NCBI RefSeq assembly: GCF_031157835.1
Contig: NZ_JAVIDR010000007.1
Coordinates: forward strand, 1-64,000
Reading direction: 5' to 3'
Length of the DNA stretch: 64,000 nt
Source: Acinetobacter rudis
Lineage (GTDB): Bacteria > Pseudomonadota > Gammaproteobacteria > Pseudomonadales > Moraxellaceae
This document shows, in pieces, positions 35,667 through 46,795 of this stretch. Position 1 is the first letter of the stretch. Each line of letters opens with the position of its first letter. The position numbers were made by a program, and so were the translations under genes. The notes below the pieces were generated by a model, which was not told the origin of the DNA, ran no database searches, and saw nothing but the letters and a program-made list of their open reading frames with translations.

Positions 35667-36290
35667 TTATTTAGAATACAATTCTACAATCAAGCTTTCG
35701 TTGATTTCAGCAGGTAAGTCAGAACGATCTGGTGCAGATTTAAAAGTACCTTCCAATTTTGAATGGTCAATTTCCATCCAAGCTGGAGTACCACGTTGAG
35801 CAGCCAATTCAATTGCGTTTTTAATACGTAATTGTTGTTTAGCGCCTTCGTGAACTGCAATCACGTCACCAGCTTTAACTTGAATTGACGCAATGTTAAC
35901 ACGACGACCATTCAATGTAATGCTACGGTGAGATACGAGCTGACGAGCTTCTGCACGTGTAGAACCAAAACCCATGCGATAAACAACGTTATCGAGGCGG
36001 CTTTCAAGCAATTTCAACAAGTTTTCACCTGTTGCGCCTTTAACACGAGCTGCTTCTTTATAGTAGTTACTAAATTGACGCTCTAACACACCGTACATAC
36101 GACGTACTTTTTGTTTTTCACGTAATTGTAGCGAATACTCAGATTGTTTTGCACGGCTTTGACCATGTTGGCCAGGAGCTTTAGCATGTTTTTTTGTTTT
36201 GACGTCAAATGGTTTAACGCCAGATTTAAGCTGCAGGTCTGTCCCTTCGCGACGAGAGAGTTTGCATTTTGGACCAATATAACGAGCCAT
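35667..36290 (-). CDS. rpsD: 30S ribosomal protein S4
   Basis: 207 residues: [19 protein letters not shown], then the S4 RNA-binding domain (about 95-155, [21 protein letters not shown]). Binds 16S rRNA early in assembly and in E. coli represses its own operon through a pseudoknot before rpsM. Only one zinc-type Cys is near the N-terminus, so this is the zinc-free form. Confidence 0.98.
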   Translation of the reverse strand: MARYIGPKCKLSRREGTDLQLKSGVKPFDVKTKKHAKAPGQHGQSRAKQSEYSLQLREKQKVRRMYGVLERQFSNYYKEAARVKGATGENLLKLLESRLDNVVYRMGFGSTRAEARQLVSHRSITLNGRRVNIASIQVKAGDVIAVHEGAKQQLRIKNAIELAAQRGTPAWMEIDHSKLEGTFKSAPDRSDLPAEINESLIVELYSK

Positions 36291-36302
36291 GAATGTTTCT
36301 CC

Positions 36303-36689
36303 TTACACGCGACGTTTTTTAGGTGGACGGCAACCGTTGTGAGGAATTGGCGTCACATCGGTAATGCTGTTGATTTTATAACCCACTGCGCCTAATGCAC
36401 GAACCGCAGACTCACGACCTGGACCAGGACCTTTTACAAGGACGTCCAAGTTTTTCAAACCGTAATCTAAAGCTGCTTTACCAGCAACTTCAGCTGCTAC
36501 CTGAGCAGCAAACGGAGTTGATTTACGTGATCCACGGAAGCCTTGTCCACCTGAAGTAGCCCAAGCCAATGCATTACCTTGACGATCGGTAATCGTAACA
36601 ATGGTGTTATTAAAAGAAGCGTGAATGTGAGCAACACCTTCAGAGACGGTACGGGTGACCTTCTTGCGTGTGCGAGTATCTTTTGCCAT
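36303..36689 (-). CDS. rpsK: 30S ribosomal protein S11
   Basis: 128 residues with the platform motif [18 protein letters not shown] and the typical C-terminus [20 protein letters not shown]. Lies between rpsM and rpsD in standard alpha-operon order. Confidence 0.98.
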
Positions 36690-36708
36690 CTTTTAGCTTC
36701 CAGAAATC

Positions 36709-37065
36709 TTACTTTTTAATCGGTTTGCGCGGACCTTTACGGGTGCGTGCGTTAGTTTTGGTGCGTTGTCCGCGAACAGGCAAGCTGCGACGATGACGAA
36801 GACCGCGGTAGCAGCCTAAATCCATTAAACGTTTAATGTTCATGGAAATTTCGCGACGTAAGTCACCTTCGGTAGGAACCTTAGCAACTTCAGCACGAAT
36901 CGCATCAAGCTGAGCATCATCTAATTCACGAATCTTAGTTGTTGGCGCAATACCAGCAGCAGCCAAGATAGTCTTAGCAGTGTGACGACCTACACCAAAG
37001 ATGTACGTGAGAGAGATAACAGCATGCTTGTTATCCGGAATGTTTACACCGGCAATACGAGCCAT
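36709..37065 (-). CDS. rpsM: 30S ribosomal protein S13
   Basis: 118 residues: [20 protein letters not shown], central [23 protein letters not shown] and basic tail GPRKPIKK that reaches toward the P-site tRNA. First gene of the alpha operon; preceded by a 105-nt gap holding a GC-rich hairpin (37100-37125). Confidence 0.98.
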   Translation of the reverse strand: MARIAGVNIPDNKHAVISLTYIFGVGRHTAKTILAAAGIAPTTKIRELDDAQLDAIRAEVAKVPTEGDLRREISMNIKRLMDLGCYRGLRHRRSLPVRGQRTKTNARTRKGPRKPIKK

Positions 37066-37099
37066 TCAAATTCTCCAAAAAGGCAGTAGAGATAATCAA

Positions 37100-37125
37100 C
37101 CGCCCCACAAAATCTTGAGGGGCGG
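37100..37125 (-). promoter_or_regulatory. Hairpin in the rpmJ-rpsM intercistronic leader
   Basis: 7-bp all-GC stem CCGCCCC/GGGGCGG with a 12-nt loop, in the 105-nt gap before rpsM. In E. coli this is where S4 binds to regulate the alpha operon. The hairpin has no U tract on the minus strand, so a leader or processing role is more likely than termination. The analogy is positional only. Confidence 0.5.
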
Positions 37126-37170
37126 ATATTAACCTAATTTGCCTACTGAAATCAACAGGTCTTAATTAAA

Positions 37171-37287
37171 TTAACCTTGACGCTGCTTATGACGAGGTTC
37201 AGCGCTGCAAATTACGCGAATCACCCCATTACGACGGATAACTTTACAGCTACCACAAATTTTCTTTACAGAAGCTTGAACTTTCAT
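37171..37287 (-). CDS. rpmJ: 50S ribosomal protein L36
   Basis: Thirty-eight residues, [20 protein letters not shown] onward to HKQRQG. Cys11, Cys14, Cys27 and His33 form the zinc site, so this is the zinc-binding C-plus form, whereas L33 and L28 in this window are zinc-free. Last gene of the spc segment, following secY. Confidence 0.97.
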
Positions 37288-37307
37288 AATGAAACCTCTA
37301 AGTGCGC

Positions 37308-38663
37308 TTATCCCTTAGGATGAGCAGTCGTTTTTTTCATTAATGATTGATTATCATACTGATGTGAAGTTAAGTGTGCTTGAAGCTGTGCCATAAAGTC
37401 CATAACGACTACGACAACGATTAGCAAAGAGGTACCACCCAAATGGAATGGAATACCAAATGAACTTTGCAAAATCATAGGCATCAAACAGATCACTGTA
37501 ATATAAATCGCACCAATGAATGTCAAACGATTAAGAATATGATCTAAGTAACGAGCAGTTTGCTCACCTGGGCGAATACCAGGTACATAAGCTCCGCTGC
37601 GCTTCAAATTCTCTGATACTTCCTTAGGGCTAAAAACTAGCGCCGTATAAAAATAACAGAAAAATATAATTAACGCACCAAAGAGCACCAAATAAAAAGG
37701 CTCTCCAGGTGACAATTTTAAAGACAACTCTTGTAAGAAACGCTTAGTAAATCCAGCATTTGGATCTGCACTTCCTACCCATTGCCCTAAACTTGCTGGA
37801 AAGAGCAGTAACGAACTGGCAAAAATTGCAGGAATCACACCAGCCATATTAATTTTTAATGGCAAATGTGTTTGCTGCGCAGTAAAGACACGACGTCCTT
37901 GCTGTTTTTGCGCATAGTTAACAGGTATACGACGCTGAGCTTTTTCAATAAAAACAATAGCTGCAAGAACCGCAATCGAGAGTAATCCGAAGACCACTAA
38001 ACCAATCATATTTACATCTGGTGATGTAACTGATTGGATCACTAAGTTCGGTAAACCTGCCACAATACCTGCAAAGATGATCATGGAGATACCATTACCA
38101 ACACCACGTTCGGTAATTTGCTCTCCTAACCACATCAAGAACATGGTTCCTGCAATTAACGATGTTAAAGCAGGAATATAAAATGCGAGACCACTGGTCA
38201 AGGTAATCCCTTGACTAATTAAGCCCGCACACATACCAACGCCTTGAACAAATGCAAGTAGAAGTGTGCCGTAACGCGTATATTGATTAATCTTACGCTT
38301 ACCCTGCTCGCCTTCTTTTTTCAATGCCTCTAACGAAGGAACTATTGACGACATTAACTGCACAATAATAGATGCAGAAATGTACGGCATAATTCCCAAC
38401 GCCAGAATAGACATTCGTTCTAATGCTCCGCCAGAGAACATGTTAAATAAGCCTAAGAAAGTACCTTCATTAGCCTTAAAAAACTGTGCTAGGGCGACAT
38501 TATCAATACCTGGTAACGGAATATGCGCTCCTAGTCGAAAAACCACCAACGCACCAATTAAAAACATTAATCGACGGATAATTTCACGATACTTAACATG
38601 AAACGGCTGGCCTTTCATCATGTGGACATGACCTGAAGAACTAGGAGACATACTCACTCGCAA
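37308..38663 (-). CDS. secY: Protein translocase subunit SecY
   Basis: 451 residues with ten membrane helices. Landmarks: [13 protein letters not shown], the plug-region [29 protein letters not shown], and the cytoplasmic loop [20 protein letters not shown] that contacts ribosome and SecA. It is the channel of the Sec translocon with SecE and SecG. The start immediately follows the rplO stop, giving translational coupling. Confidence 0.98.
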
Positions 38664-39104
38664 TTACTCCTCGACTTTACCGCCAGCAGCTTCAACAGCA
38701 GCTTTAGCGCCTTTAGTCAATGCAACACCTTGAATAGTGAATGCACGAGTGATCTCACCAGAAAGAACAATACGTGCACGTAACATATCTTTACGTACTA
38801 CGTTTGCAGCTTTCAAAGTTTCGAGGCTAACGATATCGCCTTCTACTTTAGCAAGTTCAGATAAACGTACTTCAGCAGTTTTCAAAGCGATCTGGCTAGT
38901 AAAACCGAATTTAGGAAGACGACGGTAAAGAGCAGTTTGACCACCTTCAAAGCCTGGACGAACGCCACCGCTTTTACGTGATTTTTGACCTTTAACACCG
39001 CGACCACCAGTCTTACCAACACCAGAACCGATACCACGACCTACGCGAAGATTATCGCGCTTAGCACCTTCAGCAGGTGCAAGTTCATTTAAACGCAGAG
39101 TCAT
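38664..39104 (-). CDS. rplO: 50S ribosomal protein L15
   Basis: 146 residues with the Gly-rich basic N-terminus [28 protein letters not shown] block (seen at about 22-44) and globular C-terminus. ATG 39104 lies 3 bp past the rpmD stop. Confidence 0.98.
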   Translation of the reverse strand: MTLRLNELAPAEGAKRDNLRVGRGIGSGVGKTGGRGVKGQKSRKSGGVRPGFEGGQTALYRRLPKFGFTSQIALKTAEVRLSELAKVEGDIVSLETLKAANVVRKDMLRARIVLSGEITRAFTIQGVALTKGAKAAVEAAGGKVEE

Positions 39105-39107
39105 GGC

Positions 39108-39284
39108 TTATTCCTCTACACTAACCATATAGTAGACTTTGTTGATCATACCGCGGTTAGAAGGCGTATCTTGCACTTCTACTGTATGACCAATACGACG
39201 CAGACCCAAACCTTGTAGGCAAAGTTTGTGATTTTTCAAACGATGCGAAGAAGATTTGATCTGGGTAACTTTAATCGTTTTCAT
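39108..39284 (-). CDS. rpmD: 50S ribosomal protein L30
   Basis: Fifty-eight residues, [20 protein letters not shown] onward with [20 protein letters not shown], a full match to short bacterial L30. Starts 6 bp after rpsE. Read directly from sequence. Confidence 0.97.
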   Translation of the reverse strand: MKTIKVTQIKSSSHRLKNHKLCLQGLGLRRIGHTVEVQDTPSNRGMINKVYYMVSVEE

Positions 39285-39290
39285 GATTGA

Positions 39291-39788
39291 TTACCCTAAA
39301 ATTTGTTCTACAGAAAGACCGCGTTTAGCAGCTACTTTCTCTGGAGTAGTCATGTCACGCAAACCGTTAAAAGTTGCGTTCACAACGTTAGCAGCATTGG
39401 TAGAACCATAGCATTTCGTCAACACGTTACGTACACCAGCAGCTTCAAGTACAGCACGCATAGAACCACCAGCAATTACGCCAGTACCTTCTGAAGCAGG
39501 CTGCATGAAAACACGACTAGCGCCATGACGAGCATGAACAGTGTGTTGTAGAGTGCCATCAACCAAGTCGACAGTGATCATGTTGCGACGAGCAGCTTCA
39601 AGTGCTTTAGAAATAGCAGCTGGAACTTCACGTGCTTTACCACGACCAAAACCTACACGACCATTACCATCGCCTACCACAGTCAATGCTGTGAAAGAGA
39701 AGATACGACCACCTTTAACAACTTTGGCTACACGATCAACGGCAACCAGCTTTTCAACGAGACCTTCGTTTTGTTCAACTTTCGCCAT
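39291..39788 (-). CDS. rpsE: 30S ribosomal protein S5
   Basis: 165 residues; double-stranded RNA-binding domain with [20 protein letters not shown] and C-terminal domain with [19 protein letters not shown]. Involved in decoding fidelity and spectinomycin sensitivity. Standard place between rplR and rpmD. Confidence 0.98.
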   Translation of the reverse strand: MAKVEQNEGLVEKLVAVDRVAKVVKGGRIFSFTALTVVGDGNGRVGFGRGKAREVPAAISKALEAARRNMITVDLVDGTLQHTVHARHGASRVFMQPASEGTGVIAGGSMRAVLEAAGVRNVLTKCYGSTNAANVVNATFNGLRDMTTPEKVAAKRGLSVEQILG

Positions 39789-39790
39789 GA

Positions 39791-40141
39791 TTAGAACTCC
39801 AAGCCGTTTTCACGGGCAGCATCAGCCAAAGCTTTAATACGACCATGATATTTAAAACCAGAACGGTCGAATGCAACTTTAGTAACGCCAGCTGCTTTAG
39901 CACGTTCTGCGATTAAAGCACCTACTTTAGTCGCTGCTTCGATATTACCAGTTGTACCAGCACGTAAAGTAGCATCTAAAGTTGAAGCTTGCGCTAAAAC
40001 TTTGCCACCATCTGCCGAAATAACTTGAGCATAGATGTGACGCGGTGTGCGGTTTACACACAGGCGAGTCGCACCCAATGCACGAATGTGCAAGCGTGTG
40101 CTTTTCGCACGACGCAAACGGGATTGTTTCTTTTCGTTCAT
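39791..40141 (-). CDS. rplR: 50S ribosomal protein L18
   Basis: 116 residues; basic N-terminus and 5S rRNA-binding core with [16 protein letters not shown], ending [14 protein letters not shown]. Confidence 0.98.
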   Translation of the reverse strand: MNEKKQSRLRRAKSTRLHIRALGATRLCVNRTPRHIYAQVISADGGKVLAQASTLDATLRAGTTGNIEAATKVGALIAERAKAAGVTKVAFDRSGFKYHGRIKALADAARENGLEF

Positions 40142-40155
40142 AAGAACCTCGCGCC

Positions 40156-40689
40156 TTATTTCTTCTTAGCTTCTTTACGAAGTACAACTTCATCCGAATA
40201 ACGTACACCTTTACCTTTATATGGTTCTGGTGAACGGTAAGCACGGATATCTGCAGCAACTTGACCTAACAATTGTTTGTTAGCTGACTTAAGAATAATC
40301 TCAGTCGCAGTTGGAGTTTCCGCGGTTACACCTTCAGGAAGTGAGTAATCGATTGGATGTGAATAACCAAGGTTTAAGTGTACAACTGTACCTTTGATCG
40401 CAGCTTTATAACCTACACCAATAAGTTGTAGTTTGCGTTCAAAGCCTTCACTAACACCTTTTACGAGGTTGCTAACTACAGAACGAGCAGTACCCGCTTG
40501 CATCCAAGCGTCTTTCGACTCTTTTACTGGAGCAAACTGAAGTGTACCATCTTCCTGTTTGAGCTCGACCAGCGCATGCAGGTTGAAAGACAAAGTACCT
40601 TTGCTGCCTTTCACTTCGACCTGCCGGCCGTTCTGAGTAACTGTTACGCCATTAGGCACAGTTACTGGGGCTTTAGCCACACGAGACAT
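40156..40689 (-). CDS. rplF: 50S ribosomal protein L6
   Basis: 177 residues; two repeated alpha/beta domains, with the family signature [16 protein letters not shown] near the C-terminus. Located near the GTPase-associated centre. Confidence 0.98.
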   Translation of the reverse strand: MSRVAKAPVTVPNGVTVTQNGRQVEVKGSKGTLSFNLHALVELKQEDGTLQFAPVKESKDAWMQAGTARSVVSNLVKGVSEGFERKLQLIGVGYKAAIKGTVVHLNLGYSHPIDYSLPEGVTAETPTATEIILKSANKQLLGQVAADIRAYRSPEPYKGKGVRYSDEVVLRKEAKKK

Positions 40690-40702
40690 GAGGAATCACC
40701 TA

Positions 40703-41098
40703 TTAAGAAACAAAAGCAATAACTTCACCACCGATACCTGCAGCACGTGCAGCGCGATCAGTCATGATGCCTTTGCTTGTAGAAACAATTGCAATACCTA
40801 AGCCTTGCTTAACGCTTGGCAGTTCATTTTTACCGCGATACTGACGTAAACCTGGACGGCTTACACGTTTCACAGTTTCAATAACTGGTTTGCCTTCGAA
40901 ATATTTTAGGGTAATAGTCAAAGTAGCTTTGCCTTCAAGATCAGCAACTTCTACGTTTGAAATATAACCTTCTTGTTGAAGTACATTCGCAATAGCGACC
41001 TTCAACTTAGAGTTTGGCATAGAAACAGTTTGTTTCTTAGCCATTTGTGCGTTACGAACACGTGTTAGCATGTCGGCAACGGTATCTTGCATACTCAT
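40703..41098 (-). CDS. rpsH: 30S ribosomal protein S8
   Basis: 131 residues; [18 protein letters not shown] start and signature [20 protein letters not shown]. In E. coli S8 is the translational repressor of the spc operon, acting near rplE; a homologous mRNA site was not demonstrable by eye here. Confidence 0.98.
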   Translation of the reverse strand: MSMQDTVADMLTRVRNAQMAKKQTVSMPNSKLKVAIANVLQQEGYISNVEVADLEGKATLTITLKYFEGKPVIETVKRVSRPGLRQYRGKNELPSVKQGLGIAIVSTSKGIMTDRAARAAGIGGEVIAFVS

Positions 41099-41110
41099 TC
41101 TAGTCGCCCC

Positions 41111-41416
41111 TTACCAGCTTGCCTTAACAACGCCAGGTACATCACCTTGCATTACTGTATCGCGTAATTTGTTACGGCTTAGACCGAACTTACGGAAGTA
41201 ACCATGAGGACGACCAGTTAAACCACAACGGTTACGAAGACGTACTGGAGATGCATTACGTGGCAATGCTTGAAATTTCATCATCGCTTCAAAACGCTCT
41301 TCATCGCTAGCATTTACGTTTGCAATGATTGCTTTTAATTCAGCACGTTTTGCAGCGTATTTAGCAACGGTTTTTTCGCGTTTTAATTCGCGATTAATCA
41401 TACCTTTCTTAGCCAT
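41111..41416 (-). CDS. rpsN: 30S ribosomal protein S14
   Basis: 101 residues, the long zinc-free form: the CxxC pairs of the short form are absent and the core is [20 protein letters not shown]. Confidence 0.98.
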   Translation of the reverse strand: MAKKGMINRELKREKTVAKYAAKRAELKAIIANVNASDEERFEAMMKFQALPRNASPVRLRNRCGLTGRPHGYFRKFGLSRNKLRDTVMQGDVPGVVKASW

Positions 41417-41425
41417 ATCGACCTC

Positions 41426-41962
41426 TTATTTGAACGGGAAGCCGAATGCACGCATAAGCGCACGGCCTTCGTCATCGGTGCGAGCAGTAGTAGTGATAGT
41501 AATATCCATACCACGAATACGATCAATCTTGTCGAAATCGATTTCAGGGAAAACGATTTGTTCTTTCAAGCCCATAGAGTAGTTACCACGACCGTCGAAA
41601 GATTTCGCTGAGAAACCACGGAAGTCACGGATACGAGGGATTGCGATTGAGATCAAACGGTCCAAGAATTCGTACATTTGGTCGCCACGTAAAGTAACTT
41701 TACAACCAATTGGCCAACCATCACGGATTTTGAAACCTGCGATTGATTTGCGTGCAAGAGTTAGCACTGGTTTTTGACCAGCGATTGCTTGCATGTCTGA
41801 TAATGCGCCATCCAATAATTTCTTATCAGCTGCTGCAGCACCAACACCCATGTTTAGAGTGATTTTAGTGATGCGCGGAATTTGCATTACGTTCTCAAGG
41901 CCCAAAGTTTCTTTCAACTGAGCTTTGAGTTCTTCGTTATAGCGTGTTTTAAGTCTGGCCAT
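41426..41962 (-). CDS. rplE: 50S ribosomal protein L5
   Basis: 178 residues; [16 protein letters not shown] block and C-terminal [20 protein letters not shown]. Binds 5S rRNA at the central protuberance. Confidence 0.98.
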   Translation of the reverse strand: MARLKTRYNEELKAQLKETLGLENVMQIPRITKITLNMGVGAAAADKKLLDGALSDMQAIAGQKPVLTLARKSIAGFKIRDGWPIGCKVTLRGDQMYEFLDRLISIAIPRIRDFRGFSAKSFDGRGNYSMGLKEQIVFPEIDFDKIDRIRGMDITITTTARTDDEGRALMRAFGFPFK

Positions 41963-41977
41963 TGCCTTTTCAACCTA

Positions 41978-42298
41978 TTACTTCGCTGCCGCCACTGATT
42001 CACCATTTGATTTGTAAACGCGAGTTTTCACGCCTTCAGCATCAATTTGGTAACCAACACGATCAGCCTTTTGGGTTGTAGCATTAAAAATTGCCACGTT
42101 CGAGATATGAAGCGAAGCTTCTTGTGTAACGATACCACCTTCAGTACCAGTCGCACGATTCGGCTTTTTATGCTTCGTTACCAAGTTAAGGCCTTCAACC
42201 TTAACTCGATCGTTTGAAATAGACAAAACAGTACCCTGTTTGCCTTTTTCTTTTCCTGCAATAACGATCACTTGATCGCCTTGTTTAATCTTAGCCAT
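41978..42298 (-). CDS. rplX: 50S ribosomal protein L24
   Basis: 106 residues with the KOW motif at the N-terminus (GDQVIVIAGKEKGKQGTVL). Assembly initiator protein near the exit tunnel. Confidence 0.98.
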   Translation of the reverse strand: MAKIKQGDQVIVIAGKEKGKQGTVLSISNDRVKVEGLNLVTKHKKPNRATGTEGGIVTQEASLHISNVAIFNATTQKADRVGYQIDAEGVKTRVYKSNGESVAAAK

Positions 42299-42309
42299 GA
42301 TTGCCTCTA

Positions 42310-42678
42310 TTATAGAACTTCAGGAGCTAGTGAAATAATTTTCATGAACTGTTCTGTACGAAGTTCACGAGTCACTGGTCCAAAAATACGAGTGGCAATC
42401 GGAGCCTTGTTATTGTTCAAAATAACTGCAGCGTTATCATCAAAACGGATCACAGAACCATCTGGACGACGAATGCCAAATTTTGTACGAACAACAACTG
42501 CATTCATCACGTCGCCTTTTTTAACACGACCACGTGGAATTGCTTCTTTTACAGTAACTTTAATAATATCGCCAACAGAAGCATAACGACGATGTGAGCC
42601 ACCTAGTACTTTGATACATTGTACGCGGCGTGCACCACTGTTGTCTGCTACGTCGAGCATACTTTCGGTTTGAATCAT
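42310..42678 (-). CDS. rplN: 50S ribosomal protein L14
   Basis: 122 residues; starts [20 protein letters not shown], includes [20 protein letters not shown]. First gene of the spc segment; preceded by a 92-nt gap holding a long stem-loop. Confidence 0.98.
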   Translation of the reverse strand: MIQTESMLDVADNSGARRVQCIKVLGGSHRRYASVGDIIKVTVKEAIPRGRVKKGDVMNAVVVRTKFGIRRPDGSVIRFDDNAAVILNNNKAPIATRIFGPVTRELRTEQFMKIISLAPEVL

Positions 42679-42697
42679 TGCCCTACTCCAAAACCGA

Positions 42698-42755
42698 GCA
42701 TCACCGGTCGCAATTTCGAAAGGCTCAAAGAGTACTCGAAATTGACCGATGATGC
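42698..42755 (-). promoter_or_regulatory. Long stem-loop in rpsQ-rplN intercistronic leader
   Basis: Two complementary arms of about 20 nt (42698-42719 and 42736-42755) pair with one G-U and a 2-nt bulge around a 16-nt loop. Other gaps in this gene cluster are mostly under 20 bp. It marks the S10/spc boundary. No U tract follows, so processing, attenuation control or a protein-binding site is likelier than simple termination. Confidence 0.6.
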
Positions 42756-42770
42756 AACAAGAACGTCTAA

Positions 42771-43028
42771 TTACTCAGCAGCTGCTTCAACTACTTCCAC
42801 CAAAGTCCAAGCTTTAGTTTTAGAAATTGGGCGGCTTTCTTTAATGGTCACAACATCACCTAATTTAGCAGTGTTGTTCTCATCATGAGCGTGTAATTTA
42901 GTTGAACGGCGGATTAATTTGCCATACAACGGGTGTTGAACGCGGCGTTCAATAAGAACAACAATAGACTTGTCCATTTTGTCGCTTACGACTTTGCCGG
43001 TTAACGTGCGGACTACATTTTCACTCAT
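42771..43028 (-). CDS. rpsQ: 30S ribosomal protein S17
   Basis: 85 residues; [20 protein letters not shown] and the OB-fold signature [19 protein letters not shown]. Overlaps rpmC by 4 bp. Last gene of the S10 segment. Confidence 0.98.
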   Translation of the reverse strand: MSENVVRTLTGKVVSDKMDKSIVVLIERRVQHPLYGKLIRRSTKLHAHDENNTAKLGDVVTIKESRPISKTKAWTLVEVVEAAAE

Positions 43029-43222
43029 TGTCCGTTCCCCTGTTTTTCGGTAAGGAGTGTCTTGATACGAGCAATTGATTTACGAGCAACTTGCACTTCG
43101 TGTGATTTGCCCAATTGACCAGTTGCTTTCGCCATACGAAGACGGAATTGGTTAAGCTGTTGCTCATCAAGCAAAGCTTTCAACTCTTCTACCGATTTTT
43201 CACGTAGATCTTTAGTTTTCAT
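43025..43222 (-). CDS. rpmC: 50S ribosomal protein L29
   Basis: 65 residues, two-helix hairpin: [16 protein letters not shown] and [16 protein letters not shown]. Start overlaps the rplP stop by one base. Confidence 0.98.
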   Translation of the reverse strand: MKTKDLREKSVEELKALLDEQQLNQFRLRMAKATGQLGKSHEVQVARKSIARIKTLLTEKQGNGQ

Positions 43223-43635
43223 TACATTACCGTCCGAGTCACGATAGTGGTTTTAAACGGAAGCTTAGCAGCAGCAAGCGCAAACGCTTCACGTGCTAAT
43301 TCTTCGTTCACACCTTCCATTTCGTACAGGATCTTACCTGGTTTGATTTCGCAAACCCAGTATTCCACGCTACCTTTACCTTTACCCATACGCACTTCAA
43401 GAGGCTTTTGAGTAATTGGTTTGTCCGGGAATACACGGATAAAGATTTTACCACCACGCTTAACACGACGGCTAATGGTACGACGAGCTGCTTCAATTTG
43501 ACGAGCAGTCATACGACCACGTTCAACTGATTTAAGCGCGATTGTACCAAATGATACTGTACTGCCACGATGTGCTAGACCAGTGTTACGGCCTTTCTGC
43601 ACTTTACGGAATTTAGTACGTTTAGGTTGCAACAT
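43222..43635 (-). CDS. rplP: 50S ribosomal protein L16
   Basis: 137 residues; [19 protein letters not shown] start and [24 protein letters not shown] block ([20 protein letters not shown]). Helps form the A-site tRNA region and peptidyl transferase centre. Confidence 0.98.
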   Translation of the reverse strand: MLQPKRTKFRKVQKGRNTGLAHRGSTVSFGTIALKSVERGRMTARQIEAARRTISRRVKRGGKIFIRVFPDKPITQKPLEVRMGKGKGSVEYWVCEIKPGKILYEMEGVNEELAREAFALAAAKLPFKTTIVTRTVM

Positions 43636-43638
43636 GGA

Positions 43639-44391
43639 TTATTCTCCTTTTTCAGCAGAACGATCATTGCGACGACCACGACGCTCTTGACCTTCACCAC
43701 GACCGCGACCACGTTTAGCTGGACGTTCTTCAGCCGGTGCTGGGTTCATGACTTGTTTCATGCCACCCAAGATTTCACCACGGAAGATCCAAACTTTAAC
43801 GCCAATCGTACCGTAAGTCGTTTCTGCACGCATAGTTGCATAATCGATGTCCGCACGTAGTGTATGTAAAGGTACACGACCTTCACGATACCACTCAGTA
43901 CGTGCAATCTCTGCACCACCTAAACGGCCTGAAACTTCAACTTTGATACCTTTAGCACCAGCACGCATTGTGTTTTGTACCGCACGCTTCATAGCACGAC
44001 GGAACATTACACGTTTCTCTAGTTGAGAAGCGATAGCTTCAGCAACAAGACGAGCGTCTAAGTCTGGGCGATCGATTTCGTTGATGCTTACTTGCGCAGG
44101 AACGCCCATAATTTTGGTAAGTTCGCGCTGTAATTTCTCAATGTCTTCGCCTTTTTTACCGATAACGATACCTGGACGAGCAGTGCTAATCGTAATTTTA
44201 GCAGCGCCTGTAGGACGTTCGATAAGAATATGGCTTACCATTGCACTTTTGAGTTTTTTAGTCAAAAACTCACGTACTTGCAAATCTTTAAGCAAATATT
44301 CAGCGTATTGTTTCGGATTCGCATACCAGTTAGCGTTATGACGTTTCACAACACCTAGGCGGATACCGATTGGATGAACCTTCTGACCCAT
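43639..44391 (-). CDS. rpsC: 30S ribosomal protein S3
   Basis: 250 residues: N-terminal KH domain ([18 protein letters not shown]) and C-terminal domain, then an Arg/Gly/Glu-rich tail (about 217-250, [17 protein letters not shown]) that is longer than in E. coli S3 (233 residues). Lines the mRNA entry channel. Confidence 0.98.
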   Translation of the reverse strand: MGQKVHPIGIRLGVVKRHNANWYANPKQYAEYLLKDLQVREFLTKKLKSAMVSHILIERPTGAAKITISTARPGIVIGKKGEDIEKLQRELTKIMGVPAQVSINEIDRPDLDARLVAEAIASQLEKRVMFRRAMKRAVQNTMRAGAKGIKVEVSGRLGGAEIARTEWYREGRVPLHTLRADIDYATMRAETTYGTIGVKVWIFRGEILGGMKQVMNPAPAEERPAKRGRGRGEGQERRGRRNDRSAEKGE

Positions 44392-44392
44392 A

Positions 44393-44725
44393 TCAAACCC
44401 CTACCTTAACGGTGATGTGACAAGTACGCTTAGTAATACGATCTGCACGGCCTTTAGCACGTGGCATAATACGTTTAAGGCTCATGCCTTCATCAACGTA
44501 AATCGTAGATACTTTAAGGTCGTCAACATCTAAACTGTTATTGTGTTCAGCGTTTGCAATTGCAGATTCGAGCGCTTTTTTAACTAAAACTGCAGCTTTT
44601 TTGTTGCTGAAGTTCAAGACATTTAAAGCGTGAGCAACAGATTTGCCACGAATTAGGTCTGCAACCAAACGTGCTTTTTGTGCCGAGATAGCGGCACCGC
44701 GTAATTTAGCAGTTACTTCCATCAT
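44393..44725 (-). CDS. rplV: 50S ribosomal protein L22
   Basis: 110 residues; [21 protein letters not shown] and the tunnel-reaching hairpin [20 protein letters not shown], where macrolide resistance changes occur in other bacteria; it looks wild type here. ATG 44725 or 44722. Confidence 0.98.
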   Translation of the reverse strand: MMEVTAKLRGAAISAQKARLVADLIRGKSVAHALNVLNFSNKKAAVLVKKALESAIANAEHNNSLDVDDLKVSTIYVDEGMSLKRIMPRAKGRADRITKRTCHITVKVGV

Positions 44726-44733
44726 AGCACCTA

Positions 44734-45009
44734 TTAACGTTTAGACTTCTTGTCAACACCGTGACCACGATAGGTACGAGTTGGCGCGAATTCACCGAGT
44801 TTATGACCAACCATATGTTCAGATACGATTACCGGAACATGGTTACGACCATTATGAACAGAAATTGTTAGACCAACAAAATCTGGGAGAATCATCGAAC
44901 GACGCGACCAAGTTTTGATCGGCTTGCGAGAATTACTTGCTACAGCCGCTTCAACCTTAGCGAACAAGTGCGCATCGACGAATGGGCCTTTTTTCAGAGA
45001 ACGAGGCAT
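44734..45009 (-). CDS. rpsS: 30S ribosomal protein S19
   Basis: 91 residues; [20 protein letters not shown] start and [19 protein letters not shown] signature. Confidence 0.98.
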   Translation of the reverse strand: MPRSLKKGPFVDAHLFAKVEAAVASNSRKPIKTWSRRSMILPDFVGLTISVHNGRNHVPVIVSEHMVGHKLGEFAPTRTYRGHGVDKKSKR

Positions 45010-45028
45010 TGTCAGATTCCTTTACTTG

Positions 45029-45853
45029 TTACTTAACGCGACGGTCGCGAATAATCATCTTAGTCGTACGCTTATTGGTACGTGTCTTGTACCCTTTCGC
45101 TTTTTGACCCCATGGGCTTACAGGTTGAATACCTTTGTTACGCCCTTCACCACCACCATGTGGATGGTCAACTGGGTTCATCGCCATACCACGAACGGTA
45201 GGACGAACACCACGCCAGCGTGAAGCACCTGCTTTACCAAGTGAGCGTAAGTTGCTTTCTTGGTTAGAAACTTCACCAATTACAGCGCGACATTCAACGT
45301 GTACTTTACGCATTTCACCTGAACGAAGACGGATGATAGCGTAAGAACCGTCACGACCCAACAATTGAACTGAAGTACCAGCAGAACGTGCAATTTGCGC
45401 GCCTTTACCAATTTTCAATTCGATATTGTGAAGTGTAGAACCGATAGGCATGTTGCGAAGTGGCAAGCAGTTACCTGTACGAATTGGAGCATCGTTACCA
45501 GATTGAACTTTATCACCTGCACGCAAACCTTTAGGTGCAATAATATAACGACGTTCACCGTCAGCATACTTCAACAAAGCGATGTGTGCAGTACGGTTTG
45601 GATCGTATTCAATACGTTCAACGATAGCTGGAACGCCATCTTTGTTACGTTTGAAGTCAACTAGACGGTAGTGCTGTTTATGACCACCACCAACGTGACG
45701 AGTCGTAATGCGACCATTGTTATTACGGCCACCAGTACGTTTTTTAGCTTCTACCAACGGTGCATAAGGCGCGCCTTTGTGAAGATGGTCATGAACCACT
45801 TTCTCTACAAAGCGACGTCCTGGAGACGTTGGCTTACATTTTTGAATCGGCAT
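45029..45853 (-). CDS. rplB: 50S ribosomal protein L2
   Basis: 274 residues; N-terminal OB domain, SH3-like core, and the conserved C-terminal [18 protein letters not shown] with the peptidyl-transferase-associated His. Confidence 0.98.
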   Translation of the reverse strand: MPIQKCKPTSPGRRFVEKVVHDHLHKGAPYAPLVEAKKRTGGRNNNGRITTRHVGGGHKQHYRLVDFKRNKDGVPAIVERIEYDPNRTAHIALLKYADGERRYIIAPKGLRAGDKVQSGNDAPIRTGNCLPLRNMPIGSTLHNIELKIGKGAQIARSAGTSVQLLGRDGSYAIIRLRSGEMRKVHVECRAVIGEVSNQESNLRSLGKAGASRWRGVRPTVRGMAMNPVDHPHGGGEGRNKGIQPVSPWGQKAKGYKTRTNKRTTKMIIRDRRVK

Positions 45854-45864
45854 AATTTTCGTCC

Positions 45865-46185
45865 TTATTCCGCTGCGCTTTCAGCGGTATCGCCCAAGTC
45901 AGCCATTTCAACATCTTGGCCAGCTTTCAGGGTGACGTATGCTTTTTTAACATCAGAACGACGTCCTAATGTACGACCAAAGCGCTTAGTCTTACCTTTA
46001 GTGATTGTTGTATTTACTTTTACAACTTCAACACCGAAGAGTTGTTCAACTGCTTTTTTGATTTCAAGTTTGTTTGCATTTAATGCAACTTTAAATACTT
46101 GAACACCAGCAGTTTCACCTAAAACTTGTGCTTTTTCTGAGAAGACAGGTCCTTGTAGGACTTGATAGATACGTTCGTTGTTCAT
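45865..46185 (-). CDS. rplW: 50S ribosomal protein L23
   Basis: 106 residues; [33 protein letters not shown] core, visible around 30-58. Docking site for SRP and trigger factor at the tunnel exit. Overlaps the rplD stop by 4 bp. Confidence 0.98.
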   Translation of the reverse strand: MNNERIYQVLQGPVFSEKAQVLGETAGVQVFKVALNANKLEIKKAVEQLFGVEVVKVNTTITKGKTKRFGRTLGRRSDVKKAYVTLKAGQDVEMADLGDTAESAAE

Positions 46186-46784
46186 CCGAGTTCTACCTCA
46201 ATTTTCTTAGCAGCAGCAACAGACATTACAACTTTATCGAACGCGATCAAGCCAACAGGATCGATTGCAGTCGCATCAACCACATCAACGTGTGGAAGGT
46301 TACGTGCTGCAAGGTACAGATTCTCATCAACAGCATCTGTAACGATCAATGCGCGAGTAGCGTTCAAGTCGTTAAGTTTTGCAAGCAATTCTTTAGTTTT
46401 TGGAGCAGCAACTGCAAACTCTTCAACCAATACAAGACGATCTTGGCGAACAAGTTCAGCTAAGATACATTGCATTGCACCGCGGTACATTTTGCGGTTA
46501 ACTTTTTGAGACCAATCTTGTGGACGAGCAGCAAAAGTTTTACCACCACCAACCCAGATTGGGCTACGAATAGAACCAGCACGAGCGCGACCAGTACCTT
46601 TTTGACGGAATGGTTTTTTACCACCGCCAGATACGTCAGCACGTGATTTTTGAGCGCGAGAACCTTGACGTCCACCAGCTAAATAAGCTGTAACAACTTG
46701 GTGTACTAGTGCTTCATTAAATTCACGGCCAAATGCAACTTCTGATAACTCAACAGCAGAGCCGGAAACAGTTTTTAAATTCAC
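46182..46784 (-). CDS. rplD: 50S ribosomal protein L4
   Basis: 200 residues; tunnel loop with [20 protein letters not shown]. In E. coli L4 also represses the S10 operon through the rpsJ leader, by both attenuation and translation block; the long leader upstream of rpsJ here is compatible with that. Confidence 0.98.
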   Translation of the reverse strand: MNLKTVSGSAVELSEVAFGREFNEALVHQVVTAYLAGGRQGSRAQKSRADVSGGGKKPFRQKGTGRARAGSIRSPIWVGGGKTFAARPQDWSQKVNRKMYRGAMQCILAELVRQDRLVLVEEFAVAAPKTKELLAKLNDLNATRALIVTDAVDENLYLAARNLPHVDVVDATAIDPVGLIAFDKVVMSVAAAKKIEVELG

Positions 46785-46795
46785 GTTATTTCCCC

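Noticed and set aside
45671..46102. Open frames on the plus strand inside the ribosomal cluster
   Set aside because: All lie opposite well-identified ribosomal genes, with Thr/Phe-rich compositions typical of antisense shadows.
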